A stretch of 64,000 nucleotides of DNA from Alicyclobacillus sacchari (GTDB lineage Bacteria; Bacillota; Bacilli; Alicyclobacillales; Alicyclobacillaceae), in contig NZ_SORF01000012.1 in NCBI RefSeq assembly GCF_004366795.1, positions 1-64,000 of the forward strand, given 5' to 3'. The position numbers and the translations under genes are program-made. Below the pieces are notes generated by a model. That model worked only from the letters and a program-made list of their open reading frames with translations, had not been told where the DNA came from and did no database searches. Shown here in pieces: positions 8,436 through 16,107 of the stretch (the stretch's first letter is position 1; each line of letters starts with the position of its first letter).

Positions 8436-9419
8436 GTGCTAGCAGTCACCATGTCGTCGTTTGGAGAGCCGGAAGTCTTGCACATTGCGGAAGTAGAGAC
8501 ACCGCAGCCTGGACCAGGGGAGGTCTTGGTGCGCGTGCGTGCAACAGCCTTGAATCGAGCGGATTTGTTGCAGCGGCGCGGCCTTTACCCGCCACCGCCG
8601 GGCGCTTCGGATATTTTGGGGCTCGAAATGGCCGGAGAAGTGGCCGAACTTGGGAAAGGTGTCACGTCCGTAAACGTTGGCGATCGCGTTTGCGCCTTGT
8701 TGCCTGGCGGTGGTTACGCGCAGTACGCCTGCGTTCCCGCCGGAATGTTGATGCGCTTGCCGAACACTTTGACATTTGCCCAAGGCGCAGCGATTCCGGA
8801 GACGTTTCTCACTGCCTACCTCAACCTGTTTGTGCTCGGACGTCTAGCTCCTGGGGAAACGGTGCTCGTACATGCGGGAGCAAGCGGCGTGGGTACATCA
8901 GCGATTCAACTGGTCCGCTTGGCCGGGGCGGAGTCCATCGTCACCGCAGGTACGGAGGCGAAAATCCAACGTTGTCTGAGCCTTGGTGCCAAAGCCGGTT
9001 GGAACTATCACGAGGGCTCATTTGTCGATTTCGTTCAGCAACACACGGATGGACGCGGTGCCGATATCATCTTCGACTTTATTGGTGCGCCGTATTTTGC
9101 AGATAACATCGCTTCGCTTGCGACGGATGGACGTCTGATTGTCATCGGCACGATGGGTGGCAGCAAGGTGGATGCGCTCGATCTCGGCCAACTGTTGGGA
9201 CGCCGTCTGCAAGTCATCGGAACAGCTTTGCGATCGCGCTCACTTGCGGATAAAATCGCCCTGACGAGCGCATTTCAGGCGTTCGCAGGGGACGCCTTGG
9301 CCAGGGGAGACATCGTGCCGGTGGTCGATTCGGTGTTCGACTGGCGCGATGTACAGGAAGCACATAAGTATATGGAGTCCAATCGGAACACGGGTAAGAT
9401 TGTGCTAAACGTCAGCTGA
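8436..9419 (+). CDS. NAD(P)H:quinone oxidoreductase, PIG3/zeta-crystallin type
   Basis: About 327 residues of the zinc-independent medium-chain dehydrogenase family. The N-terminal GroES-like domain shows PGPGEVLVRVRATALNRADL and the typical PIG3 run RRGLYPPPPGASDILGLE; the cofactor motif is VHAGASGVGTSAIQL (about residues 143-157). No zinc-ligand Cys/His set is seen. It probably reduces quinones with NADPH. Start at one of two adjacent GTG codons; 8436 gives GGGGGTG a better spacing than 8433. It follows the PurN-like gene by 64 bp and its 3' end overlaps the convergent ZIP gene by 8 bp. Confidence 0.88.
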   Translation: MLAVTMSSFGEPEVLHIAEVETPQPGPGEVLVRVRATALNRADLLQRRGLYPPPPGASDILGLEMAGEVAELGKGVTSVNVGDRVCALLPGGGYAQYACVPAGMLMRLPNTLTFAQGAAIPETFLTAYLNLFVLGRLAPGETVLVHAGASGVGTSAIQLVRLAGAESIVTAGTEAKIQRCLSLGAKAGWNYHEGSFVDFVQQHTDGRGADIIFDFIGAPYFADNIASLATDGRLIVIGTMGGSKVDALDLGQLLGRRLQVIGTALRSRSLADKIALTSAFQAFAGDALARGDIVPVVDSVFDWRDVQEAHKYMESNRNTGKIVLNVS

Positions 9420-10179
9420 GCCCAATCGACTGCAGCAGCGTCAGGCTGAGATAAAAGACGCCGCAGCCAAACAACAGGAGCAACATGTTGCGCGGTTGCT
9501 CCTGAGATCGCACGAAGGGGACGAGATCGGACGTCGAGATAAAAAGGAACGTTCCGGTGGCTAGGGCCATGATGATGTTGACGCCGGGGCCGCCCACGCT
9601 GCCCAGCGCGACTGCCGAAATGGCGCCGACGATGGTCGAGCACGTGAGCAGGAAGGCCCAGAGAAACGCCCGTCGGCGCGAGTTCGATGAATTCAGGCTG
9701 ATGGCGCTGATGGTGAGGCCTTCTGGCACTTTATGCAGCGTGATCGCCACGAACATGAGAATGCCTTCGGCGCGATTGGCCGTGAGCGCTCCTGCGATCA
9801 CGACGCCATCCATGAACGTGTGGACCATCATGCTGATCAGTGCAACGGTACCGCCCTGAAACGCAGTCGCGTGTACGTGTCCCGTATGATGGCTGTGTGC
9901 GTTTTCGTGGCTGCGGCTATGGTTCTGGCGTATGACCTCGAGTGTAAGGACGAGCAGGTAGCCAAGCAGCATATAGGTAACGCCGAGTTTGGGCATGGTG
10001 TGCAACGTGTCAGGGAGCCGATCGAGCAGTGTCGCGCCAAGCAAAAAACCGGCGCCGATCGACGTAAACGCAGCGAGTGTCCGCCCCTCGAATTGTCGTA
10101 TGACGGTGAGCGCTCCGCCAACTGTATCCGCCATCGCCGCAAGTGCCGACAAGAGCAATGCGAGCCAAACGCTCGTCAA
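9412..10179 (-). CDS. ZIP-family divalent metal transporter
   Basis: 255 residues with about seven to eight membrane helices. It has a His-rich cytoplasmic loop (HSRSHENAHSHHTGHVH) and the two ZIP core helices: MVHTFMDGVVIAGAL and ITLHKVPEGLTISAIS, containing the H/D/N and HxxPEG metal ligands. It imports or exchanges Zn, Fe or Mn ions across the cytoplasmic membrane. Start is taken as TTG at 10179 because GGGGAGGAA sits eight bases upstream; an ATG at 10200 in the same frame overlaps that ribosome site. The stop codon overlaps the end of the convergent oxidoreductase gene. No metal-box operator was recognised upstream. Confidence 0.88.
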   Translation of the reverse strand: MTSVWLALLLSALAAMADTVGGALTVIRQFEGRTLAAFTSIGAGFLLGATLLDRLPDTLHTMPKLGVTYMLLGYLLVLTLEVIRQNHSRSHENAHSHHTGHVHATAFQGGTVALISMMVHTFMDGVVIAGALTANRAEGILMFVAITLHKVPEGLTISAISLNSSNSRRRAFLWAFLLTCSTIVGAISAVALGSVGGPGVNIIMALATGTFLFISTSDLVPFVRSQEQPRNMLLLLFGCGVFYLSLTLLQSIGLS

Positions 10180-10364
10180 TCGGAATTCCTCCCCATACAT
10201 CGAAACCATCTTGATCTCTTCTAGGATGACAGGCACAACAGGATCACAGTATCGCCAAATTGGAATGGTGTCAATTTAGATATCTACCGCCCGTTACCTG
10301 TCCACCAAATCGACCGCACAACGCGAATACGATACAACATCAGCGGCGAGGAGGTGCAATCGCA

Positions 10365-10472
10365 ATGTATGGTGAATGCTTTGGAACATACACTCGCTGG
10401 GCAGTGGTGTTCCTCATTATCTTTGTGTTGTTCGTCCTGTTGGTCCCATATGGTGGAGCAGCTGCGTATTGA
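10365..10472 (+). CDS. Tiny YjcZ-like membrane protein (35 aa)
   Basis: A 35-residue peptide: a Tyr/Gly-rich head (MYGECFGTYTRW), one hydrophobic helix (AVVFLIIFVLFVLLVP) and a short tail. The core TRWAVVFLIIFVLF is identical to that of the two 43-residue proteins at 26028-26310, so this is a small paralogous family. The layout matches the YjcZ type of single-helix spore proteins in Bacillus, of unknown function. AGGAGGTG lies eleven bases before the ATG. Unlike the other two it lacks the GGGSCAGGAA tail and has its only Cys in the head. Confidence 0.8.
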   Translation: MYGECFGTYTRWAVVFLIIFVLFVLLVPYGGAAAY

Positions 10473-10475
10473 ACG

Positions 10476-10504
10476 GGAGGCCACACTTTCGGTGTGGCCC
10501 TCCG
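10476..10504 (+). terminator. Hairpin after the 35-aa protein gene
   Basis: GGCCACAC/GTGTGGCC stem, extended by GGGA/CTCC with a small bulge, four bases after the stop codon. No T-run. Confidence 0.55.
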
Positions 10505-10669
10505 TAGTGGACAAGCCCGCATCCGTGAGACGAAACTGTGTCCGTTTTCGACAAATTTCTGCATGACATCCTTCGAAACTTTCCCGAAACAAACGCGATA
10601 TTAACATCTGTCACGAGACGGCGTGTCAGCGTTGAATTTCTTTTGATTGCCCGCGAGCCAAGAGGCTCG

Positions 10670-10696
10670 TATAGTTCTAACCGGAAAGCGATTTCA
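10670..10696 (+). promoter_or_regulatory. mtl control region: -10 box and degenerate cre
   Basis: TATAGT (10670-10675) looks like a -10 box with no good -35 at the right distance (nearest TTGATT is 21 bp away), as expected for an activator-dependent mtl promoter. CGGAAAGCGATTTCA (10682-10696) matches the cre consensus with two mismatches and would lie at the transcription start. A GAGCC/GGCTC inverted repeat at about 10654-10668 separates the boxes and is a candidate MtlR contact. The remaining part of the 10505-10715 gap shows nothing else clear. Confidence 0.4.
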
Positions 10697-10715
10697 GCTT
10701 AAAGGAGGGTCACTC

Positions 10716-12188
10716 ATGGCAAGTCAGGCAGTGGTTCAGAACGTCGCTCAAGCTGGCAAAGCTCGCGCGGGCATGCAGAAGTTTGGCGGCTTTCTCGCCG
10801 GTATGGTTATGCCAAACATTCCGGCGTTTATTGCATGGGGCTTGATTACGGCATTCTTCATTCCTACTGGATGGACGCCGAATGCGAAGCTCGATGAACT
10901 CGTATCTCCATTCGTATCTTTTTTAATTCCAGTATTGATTGGTTTTACTGGTGGTCGACTCGTACATGGCAACCGTGGTGCGGTTGTCGGCGCCATTGCT
11001 ACGGCGGGCGTGGCCGTCGGTGCCACCCAACCGATGTTTATCGGCGCTATGATCATGGGGCCGCTTGGTGGCTATTTGATCAAACAGTTTGACCGCATGC
11101 TTGGCGATCGCATTAAAGCGGGCTTCGAGATGCTCGTCAACACGTTTTCGGCGGGCATTATCGGCGGCGGGCTTGCGATTCTCGGCTTTTTGGTTGTACA
11201 GCCGGTCATGGATGCTGTCTCGACAGCATTGGGGGCTGCGGCACTTTGGATTACGCACATCCATCTGCTGCCGTTGATTGCTCTCTTTATTGAACCAGGC
11301 AAGGTGCTCTTCCTGAACAACGCCATCAACCATGGCATTCTGGAGCCGATTGGCGTACAGCAGGCGAAAGAAACGGGCAAGTCGATCTTCTTCTTGCTCG
11401 AAACAGACCCGGGACCGGGACTTGGCGTCCTGCTCGCATATTGGATTTTCGGTAAAGGGACCATTAAGCAATCTGCACCTGGTGCAATTCTGATTCAATT
11501 CTTTGGCGGCATTCACGAAGTATACTTCCCGTACATCCTGATGAAGCCGGTACTGGTTCTTGCCGTCATCCTCGGTGGTATGGGCGCAGACGCGACGTTC
11601 ATGCTGTTGCATGCTGGCTTGGTTGCAACGCCATCTCCGGGCAGCATCTTGGCCGAGATCGCGATGACGCCAAAAGGCGGCTACTTCCCGGTGCTTGCGG
11701 GCATTTTTGTCGGCGCCGTAATTTCTCTTCTCGTCGCGTCGTTCTTCCTCAGCCGCTCGAAGGATGAGTTCAGCGACGACGCATTGGCGATGGCACAGGA
11801 TATCGTCCGCGACATGAAGTCGCAAAGTAAGGGACAGGCTGCAACAGCGGGTAAGACCGTTGCTACGGCAGCACCCGCCTCCGTCGAAACGACGCTGACG
11901 GGCGTTCCGAGCCGCGTCATCTTTGCCTGCGAGGCCGGCATGGGCTCGAGCGCAATGGGGGCATCCATCCTGAAGAAGCGGTTGCGCGAAGCCGGTTATG
12001 ACATTCCGGTCGATCACGTTCCAGTCAATCAGCTTCCAGCTGACGTGAACGTGGTGTTTACGCAAAGTAGTCTCGCGACGCGGGCAAGCCAAGTGGCGCC
12101 GAACGCGAAGATCTACATCGTGAATAACTTCTTAGACAAGAATACGTACGATGCGTTTGTCAACGAACTTGATCAACTGAAGAAGTGA
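10716..12188 (+). CDS. mtlA: Mannitol PTS permease, EIICB(Mtl)
   Basis: 490 residues. The EIIC membrane domain (about 20-345) shows the mannitol-family signatures NHGILEPIG and GGIHEVYFPYILM; after a linker rich in Ala/Thr, the EIIB domain begins near residue 400 with the phospho-cysteine loop FACEAGMGSSAMGA. There is no EIIA domain, which is supplied by the separate mtlF three genes on. It takes up mannitol and phosphorylates it to mannitol-1-phosphate. AAAGGAGGG precedes the ATG. First gene of a tightly packed operon through ptsI. Confidence 0.96.
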   Translation: MASQAVVQNVAQAGKARAGMQKFGGFLAGMVMPNIPAFIAWGLITAFFIPTGWTPNAKLDELVSPFVSFLIPVLIGFTGGRLVHGNRGAVVGAIATAGVAVGATQPMFIGAMIMGPLGGYLIKQFDRMLGDRIKAGFEMLVNTFSAGIIGGGLAILGFLVVQPVMDAVSTALGAAALWITHIHLLPLIALFIEPGKVLFLNNAINHGILEPIGVQQAKETGKSIFFLLETDPGPGLGVLLAYWIFGKGTIKQSAPGAILIQFFGGIHEVYFPYILMKPVLVLAVILGGMGADATFMLLHAGLVATPSPGSILAEIAMTPKGGYFPVLAGIFVGAVISLLVASFFLSRSKDEFSDDALAMAQDIVRDMKSQSKGQAATAGKTVATAAPASVETTLTGVPSRVIFACEAGMGSSAMGASILKKRLREAGYDIPVDHVPVNQLPADVNVVFTQSSLATRASQVAPNAKIYIVNNFLDKNTYDAFVNELDQLKK

Positions 12189-12200
12189 TGCGAGGTGCCG

Positions 12201-14237
12201 ATGGCCAGCACACTGACCGATCGACAAAAGCACATACTCTATCTGATCCTTGACAACGAACACGGCATGGATATAGATGGACTGGCGCGCCGACTCGACG
12301 TGAGTCGGCGCACCGTGCATCGCGACCTACAAGCCATCCAAGGTTGGATTGGCACATTTGGACTTCATCTCGAAAGCGAAGACAGCAAGATGGTACTCAC
12401 CGGAGCAGCCGGCGATGTCGAGCGCATGCGTGCGGCTGTCGGCGAGTTGCCGACTGTGCTTGCCATCACGCCGAAAAGCCGCGAGGTGTTTGTTGCGCTC
12501 GACTTACTCATGGAGCAAGGGCCGATGAAGCTCGCTTACTTGGGAAAACAACTGCGGGTCACGGCTGCGAGCCTGAGCCATCAATTGAACGATGTCGCAG
12601 CATGGTTGCGCGATCGCGGGCTACACATTACCCGCCGCCAAGGATACGGCGTCGAAGTGACAGGGGATGAAGAGCGCCGTCGGGAAGCACTCGCGGAGCT
12701 GGTGCATGCACAAATCTCGCCGATCGATTTCATGAAGCTCATGCACGCGGATGCATCGAAGCGAATGCGGCATCCGTTTTATCCCTGGCTCGAGCGCTGG
12801 TTTAAGCCAGAGGGCCTTGCCACCGTCGAGTCGGTGCTGCAGGAAGAACTGCAAGCTGTTTCGCCGCCGCTTGATGAAGCGGCGTTTTACAGTTTCTTGC
12901 TGCATGTTTTGCTCGCATGTGCGCGCATCGAGCAAGGCGCCGCTTTGTCGGAGCCGTCGTTCGAGAAAATGGATGAATCCCAAGATGAGGCCATCTGCCA
13001 AGCCATTTTGCGTCGCGTATTGCCGCATGTGGCCCCAGCGCCGGCCGAAGTACGCTACTTGGCCAAGCATTTGCGTGGTGCTAAGGTACGGATTGCCGAA
13101 GATGTACGTTTGCTGCCGATGAACCTGACGGCAATGGATTTGGCGTTTCAGTTGACCCGTGAGTTGGAGGCGGAATTGCAGATTTCACTCAGCGGCGATC
13201 GCGAACTTCTCGCTGGGATTGCACAGCATCTGGAGCCTGCCATTCACCGCATGACGTCAGGTCTTGGCATTCGAAATCCACTTTTACCTGAAGTCAAGCG
13301 CCAATACCCGGGGTTTTTCGAGGCTGTACGCCGAGCATGTGGCAAGGTGTTGGGACGGTATGGCATCGTTGCGCCGGACGAGGAGATTGGGTACCTGACC
13401 ATGCATTTGGCGGCGGCGTACGAACGTCAATTGGCCGAGCGCGTATGGCATGTGCGGATCGTCTGCCCGAATGGCATTAGTTCGGCGCAATTGCTAGCCA
13501 GCCGTTTGAAAAAAGAATTTCCGAATGTCCTTGTCGTGGGTGTAGAATCGCTGCATTCGCTTCAGGAAACGGGTTGCGACTTTGTCGTTGCGACGACCGC
13601 CATTGACAACATGGAGTTGCCGGTGGCTGTCGTGTCTCCGTTTCTGCCACCAAACGATGTCAAACAAATCGAGCAGTTGATCACGCGCCTTGAGCGTGAG
13701 GCAGGAACGCGACAGCGCGCTCTGGCGAGTGAACGGGAAGCACAGTCGTTTGCACGCGCACGTTCGTTGGCCGAACAGGTCTGCAGCCAGATCACGTTAC
13801 GCGAGATAGGGGCAGGACGACTTGCGGATGTCATTCAGCAGGCCGCGGACGACGCTGTGCACGTGGGTCACGCATGTGACGCCGATGGCGTCAAACGGGC
13901 GATTTTGCAACGCGAACGGCTGGGAAGCATCGTGTTGCCCGGTAAAGGTCTCGCCGTCTTGCACGCCCGCTCAAATGCATTGACGAATTGCCACATTGCC
14001 GTCTACCGATTGCGGCAGGCGATTGACATCAAGGGGGTGGGCGCTCAGAAGGAACGGGTTGATACAGTGCTTGTCTTGTTGGCAAAGATAGACGAAGACT
14101 TAGATGTCATAGAACTGCTGGGGAGATTGAGTGCAGCGCTCGTCACGGACGATCAACTCGTCGACGCGCTGCGAACTTCGGACATCGACGGCGTGCAAGG
14201 CCAAATGTTGGCGTCGATGTACAATGATGAGGAGTGA
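12201..14237 (+). CDS. mtlR: Mannitol operon transcriptional activator MtlR
   Basis: 678 residues, PTS-controlled activator. N-terminal helix-turn-helix (DIDGLARRLDVSRRTVHRDL, about 19-38), a second Mga/HTH-like region, two PRD domains with candidate phospho-His in LAKHLRG and MHLAAAYERQ, an EIIB(Gat)-like domain (VCPNGISSAQLLASRL, Cys about 421) and a C-terminal EIIA(Mtl)-like domain with VLHARS. By analogy to Geobacillus and Bacillus MtlR, HPr-dependent phosphorylation of a PRD activates and EII-dependent phosphorylation inhibits it. It starts 12 bp after mtlA. Its position inside the operon allows positive autoregulation. Confidence 0.95.
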   Translation: MASTLTDRQKHILYLILDNEHGMDIDGLARRLDVSRRTVHRDLQAIQGWIGTFGLHLESEDSKMVLTGAAGDVERMRAAVGELPTVLAITPKSREVFVALDLLMEQGPMKLAYLGKQLRVTAASLSHQLNDVAAWLRDRGLHITRRQGYGVEVTGDEERRREALAELVHAQISPIDFMKLMHADASKRMRHPFYPWLERWFKPEGLATVESVLQEELQAVSPPLDEAAFYSFLLHVLLACARIEQGAALSEPSFEKMDESQDEAICQAILRRVLPHVAPAPAEVRYLAKHLRGAKVRIAEDVRLLPMNLTAMDLAFQLTRELEAELQISLSGDRELLAGIAQHLEPAIHRMTSGLGIRNPLLPEVKRQYPGFFEAVRRACGKVLGRYGIVAPDEEIGYLTMHLAAAYERQLAERVWHVRIVCPNGISSAQLLASRLKKEFPNVLVVGVESLHSLQETGCDFVVATTAIDNMELPVAVVSPFLPPNDVKQIEQLITRLEREAGTRQRALASEREAQSFARARSLAEQVCSQITLREIGAGRLADVIQQAADDAVHVGHACDADGVKRAILQRERLGSIVLPGKGLAVLHARSNALTNCHIAVYRLRQAIDIKGVGAQKERVDTVLVLLAKIDEDLDVIELLGRLSAALVTDDQLVDALRTSDIDGVQGQMLASMYNDEE

Positions 14238-14245
14238 ACAGACAC

Positions 14246-14677
14246 ATGCAAGTCCTTCAAGTATCGAATGTATTGCTCAACGTGCCGTCCGAAAGTAAAG
14301 AGGACGCGATTGCGCGGGTCGGCAACAAGCTGGTGGAGAACGGCTACGTTGCGGCACCGTATATCGAAGGCATGCTTCTGCGCGAGCAATCGATGACAAC
14401 CTATATCGGCAATCACGTGGCGATTCCGCACAGTATGCCAGAGTATGTTCAGTATATTCAACAGTCAGGCATTGTCGTCGCTCAGTACCCTAACGGGGTC
14501 GATTTCGGCGGCGGAAATATTGCAAAATTGGTGATCGGCATTGCTGGCCGCGGCGAGGAGCACATGGAAGTGTTGTCGCAGATTGCGACCGTTTGCATGG
14601 AAGAGGAGAACGTCGAAAAGTTGGTCCAGGCGCGGACAGCCGACGAAGTGATGGCTGTGCTTGGTGGTGCGCTATGA
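14246..14677 (+). CDS. mtlF: Mannitol PTS EIIA component
   Basis: 143 residues, full length for EIIA(Mtl). The active-site His lies in HVAIPHSMPEY (about residue 60), and the IGIAGRGEEHMEVLSQIA segment is typical. It passes phosphate from HPr to the EIIB domain of MtlA. ATG at 14246 is eight bases past the mtlR stop, with AGGAG upstream; a GTG at 14234 overlapping the mtlR stop is less likely. Its stop overlaps the mtlD start (ATGA), implying coupled translation. Confidence 0.94.
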   Translation: MQVLQVSNVLLNVPSESKEDAIARVGNKLVENGYVAAPYIEGMLLREQSMTTYIGNHVAIPHSMPEYVQYIQQSGIVVAQYPNGVDFGGGNIAKLVIGIAGRGEEHMEVLSQIATVCMEEENVEKLVQARTADEVMAVLGGAL

Positions 14678-15849
14678 AGAAGGCGGTGCACTTTGGCGCA
14701 GGCAATATTGGCCGAGGGTTCATTGGCTTGCTGTTGTGTGAAAATGGATACCAAGTGGTCTTTGCGGACGTCGTGCCGTCGCTTGTCGAACAACTGGCGG
14801 CTAAAGGTTCGTACCGCGTGATCACATTAGATACAGATGTTGAAACGAAGGAAGTCACAGGTGTACGTGCCGTTCTATTAGGCTCAGAAGCATGCCGGGA
14901 AGAGTTGGTTGACGCCGATCTTGTCACGACGGCGGTCGGTCTTGGCAACTTGGTGCACGTGGCTGGTGTGCTCGCGGACGGTTTGCAGCGCAGGATGGAG
15001 CGAAATCCCGACGCGTTGCTCAACGTGATCGCATGTGAAAATGCCATCCGGGCGACGTCGACGTTGCGCGAACTGGTGTACGAGCGCGCGGATGATCGTT
15101 TGCGGTCGTGGTTGGATGAGCACGTTGGCTTTCCCGACGCGGCAGTTGACCGAATTGCGCCCAATCGCGACGGATATGCGGCAGAACCACTCGATGCGGT
15201 TGTCGAGCGTTATTTCGAGTGGGATATTGAGCAGCCGGCGGTGCGCGGAGAGCTGACGTTGTCAGGGGCGACACTTGTCCGGGACTTGGGACCGTATTTG
15301 GAACGCAAGCTGTATTTGGTCAACGGCGCACACGCGGCGGCGGCCTATGCAGGCTATCGCCGCGGACATCAGACCGTACTAGAGGCGATGCAGGATCCTG
15401 TGATTGCGAAACTGGTCGCGGACGTCCAGGAAGAGGCGGCTCAAGGGCTGGCAAGCGCCCACGCTGATTTGTCGATCGAGGATTTGCGTCAGTACGCGAG
15501 TACAGTGCGTACGCGCTTTTTGAATCCTCATGTGGTCGATCACGTCGATCGCGTCGGGCGCGATCCATTGCGCAAACTGGCGGCTTCGGATCGGCTGTTT
15601 GGCCCGTTGCGCCAGACTCTGGCCATGGGGCACAAGGCCCGTGCCCTCACGAGCGCAATTGCGTTTGCACTCAGCTACGACAACGGGCAGGATGAATCTG
15701 CGCAAAAGGTACAGCAAATGATTGAAGAGCACGGGCTCAGTCAGACGATTGCGCAAGTGGCTGGTTGCACGGATAAAACTGTGGTAGCCTCGATAGTTAG
15801 GGAATATGAACGAATTCAAGGAGGCATTTGGGATGGAACGGCAAGTTGA
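14674..15849 (+). CDS. mtlD: Mannitol-1-phosphate 5-dehydrogenase
   Basis: 391 residues of the polyol long-chain dehydrogenase family. The N-terminal nucleotide-binding motif HFGAGNIGRGFIG begins at residue 6, CENAIRAT and VDRIAPNRD follow, and the KLYLVNGAHAAAAYAGY segment carries the catalytic Lys and the conserved N-x-x-H. It oxidises mannitol-1-phosphate to fructose-6-phosphate with NAD, the last step of the pathway encoded here. ATGA overlap with mtlF at the start; the 3' end overlaps ptsH by 17 bp. Confidence 0.96.
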   Translation: MKKAVHFGAGNIGRGFIGLLLCENGYQVVFADVVPSLVEQLAAKGSYRVITLDTDVETKEVTGVRAVLLGSEACREELVDADLVTTAVGLGNLVHVAGVLADGLQRRMERNPDALLNVIACENAIRATSTLRELVYERADDRLRSWLDEHVGFPDAAVDRIAPNRDGYAAEPLDAVVERYFEWDIEQPAVRGELTLSGATLVRDLGPYLERKLYLVNGAHAAAAYAGYRRGHQTVLEAMQDPVIAKLVADVQEEAAQGLASAHADLSIEDLRQYASTVRTRFLNPHVVDHVDRVGRDPLRKLAASDRLFGPLRQTLAMGHKARALTSAIAFALSYDNGQDESAQKVQQMIEEHGLSQTIAQVAGCTDKTVVASIVREYERIQGGIWDGTAS

Positions 15850-16093
15850 ACTGAAAAATCCGTCGGGGCTGCACGCTCGGCCTGCATCGTTGTTCGTCGC
15901 GGAAGCAAACAAGTTTGCAGCGGAGATTTTCGTCGAGGCGAAGGGTAAGCGCGTAAACGCAAAAAGTATTTTAGGGCTGCTCACGCTGGCCATCAGCCAG
16001 GGCACGACCATCAACATCATCGCTGAAGGGTCCGACGCCGAGCAGGCTGTCGAAGCGCTGTACAACTTGGTTGCCAGCGGTTTTGGCGAATAA
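15833..16093 (+). CDS. ptsH: PTS phosphocarrier protein HPr
   Basis: 86 residues, normal length. GLHARPAS (His about 15) is the EI phosphorylation site and AKSILGLLTL carries the regulatory Ser (about 46) that HPr kinase modifies for CcpA signalling. It receives phosphate from EI and donates it to EIIA(Mtl) and to PRD regulators. AAGGAGG lies inside the end of mtlD and the ATG at 15833 lies before the mtlD stop, so the two genes overlap and are translationally linked. Placing HPr in the mannitol operon is unusual. Confidence 0.96.
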   Translation: MERQVELKNPSGLHARPASLFVAEANKFAAEIFVEAKGKRVNAKSILGLLTLAISQGTTINIIAEGSDAEQAVEALYNLVASGFGE

Positions 16094-16107
16094 GGCGGGT
16101 GTCGGAC

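Noticed and set aside
10923-12092. 389-codon open frame on the minus strand
   Set aside because: It is fully antisense to mtlA, whose protein has complete EIIC and EIIB signatures; the antisense translation has no domain and is Cys/His/Arg-rich as in shadow frames.
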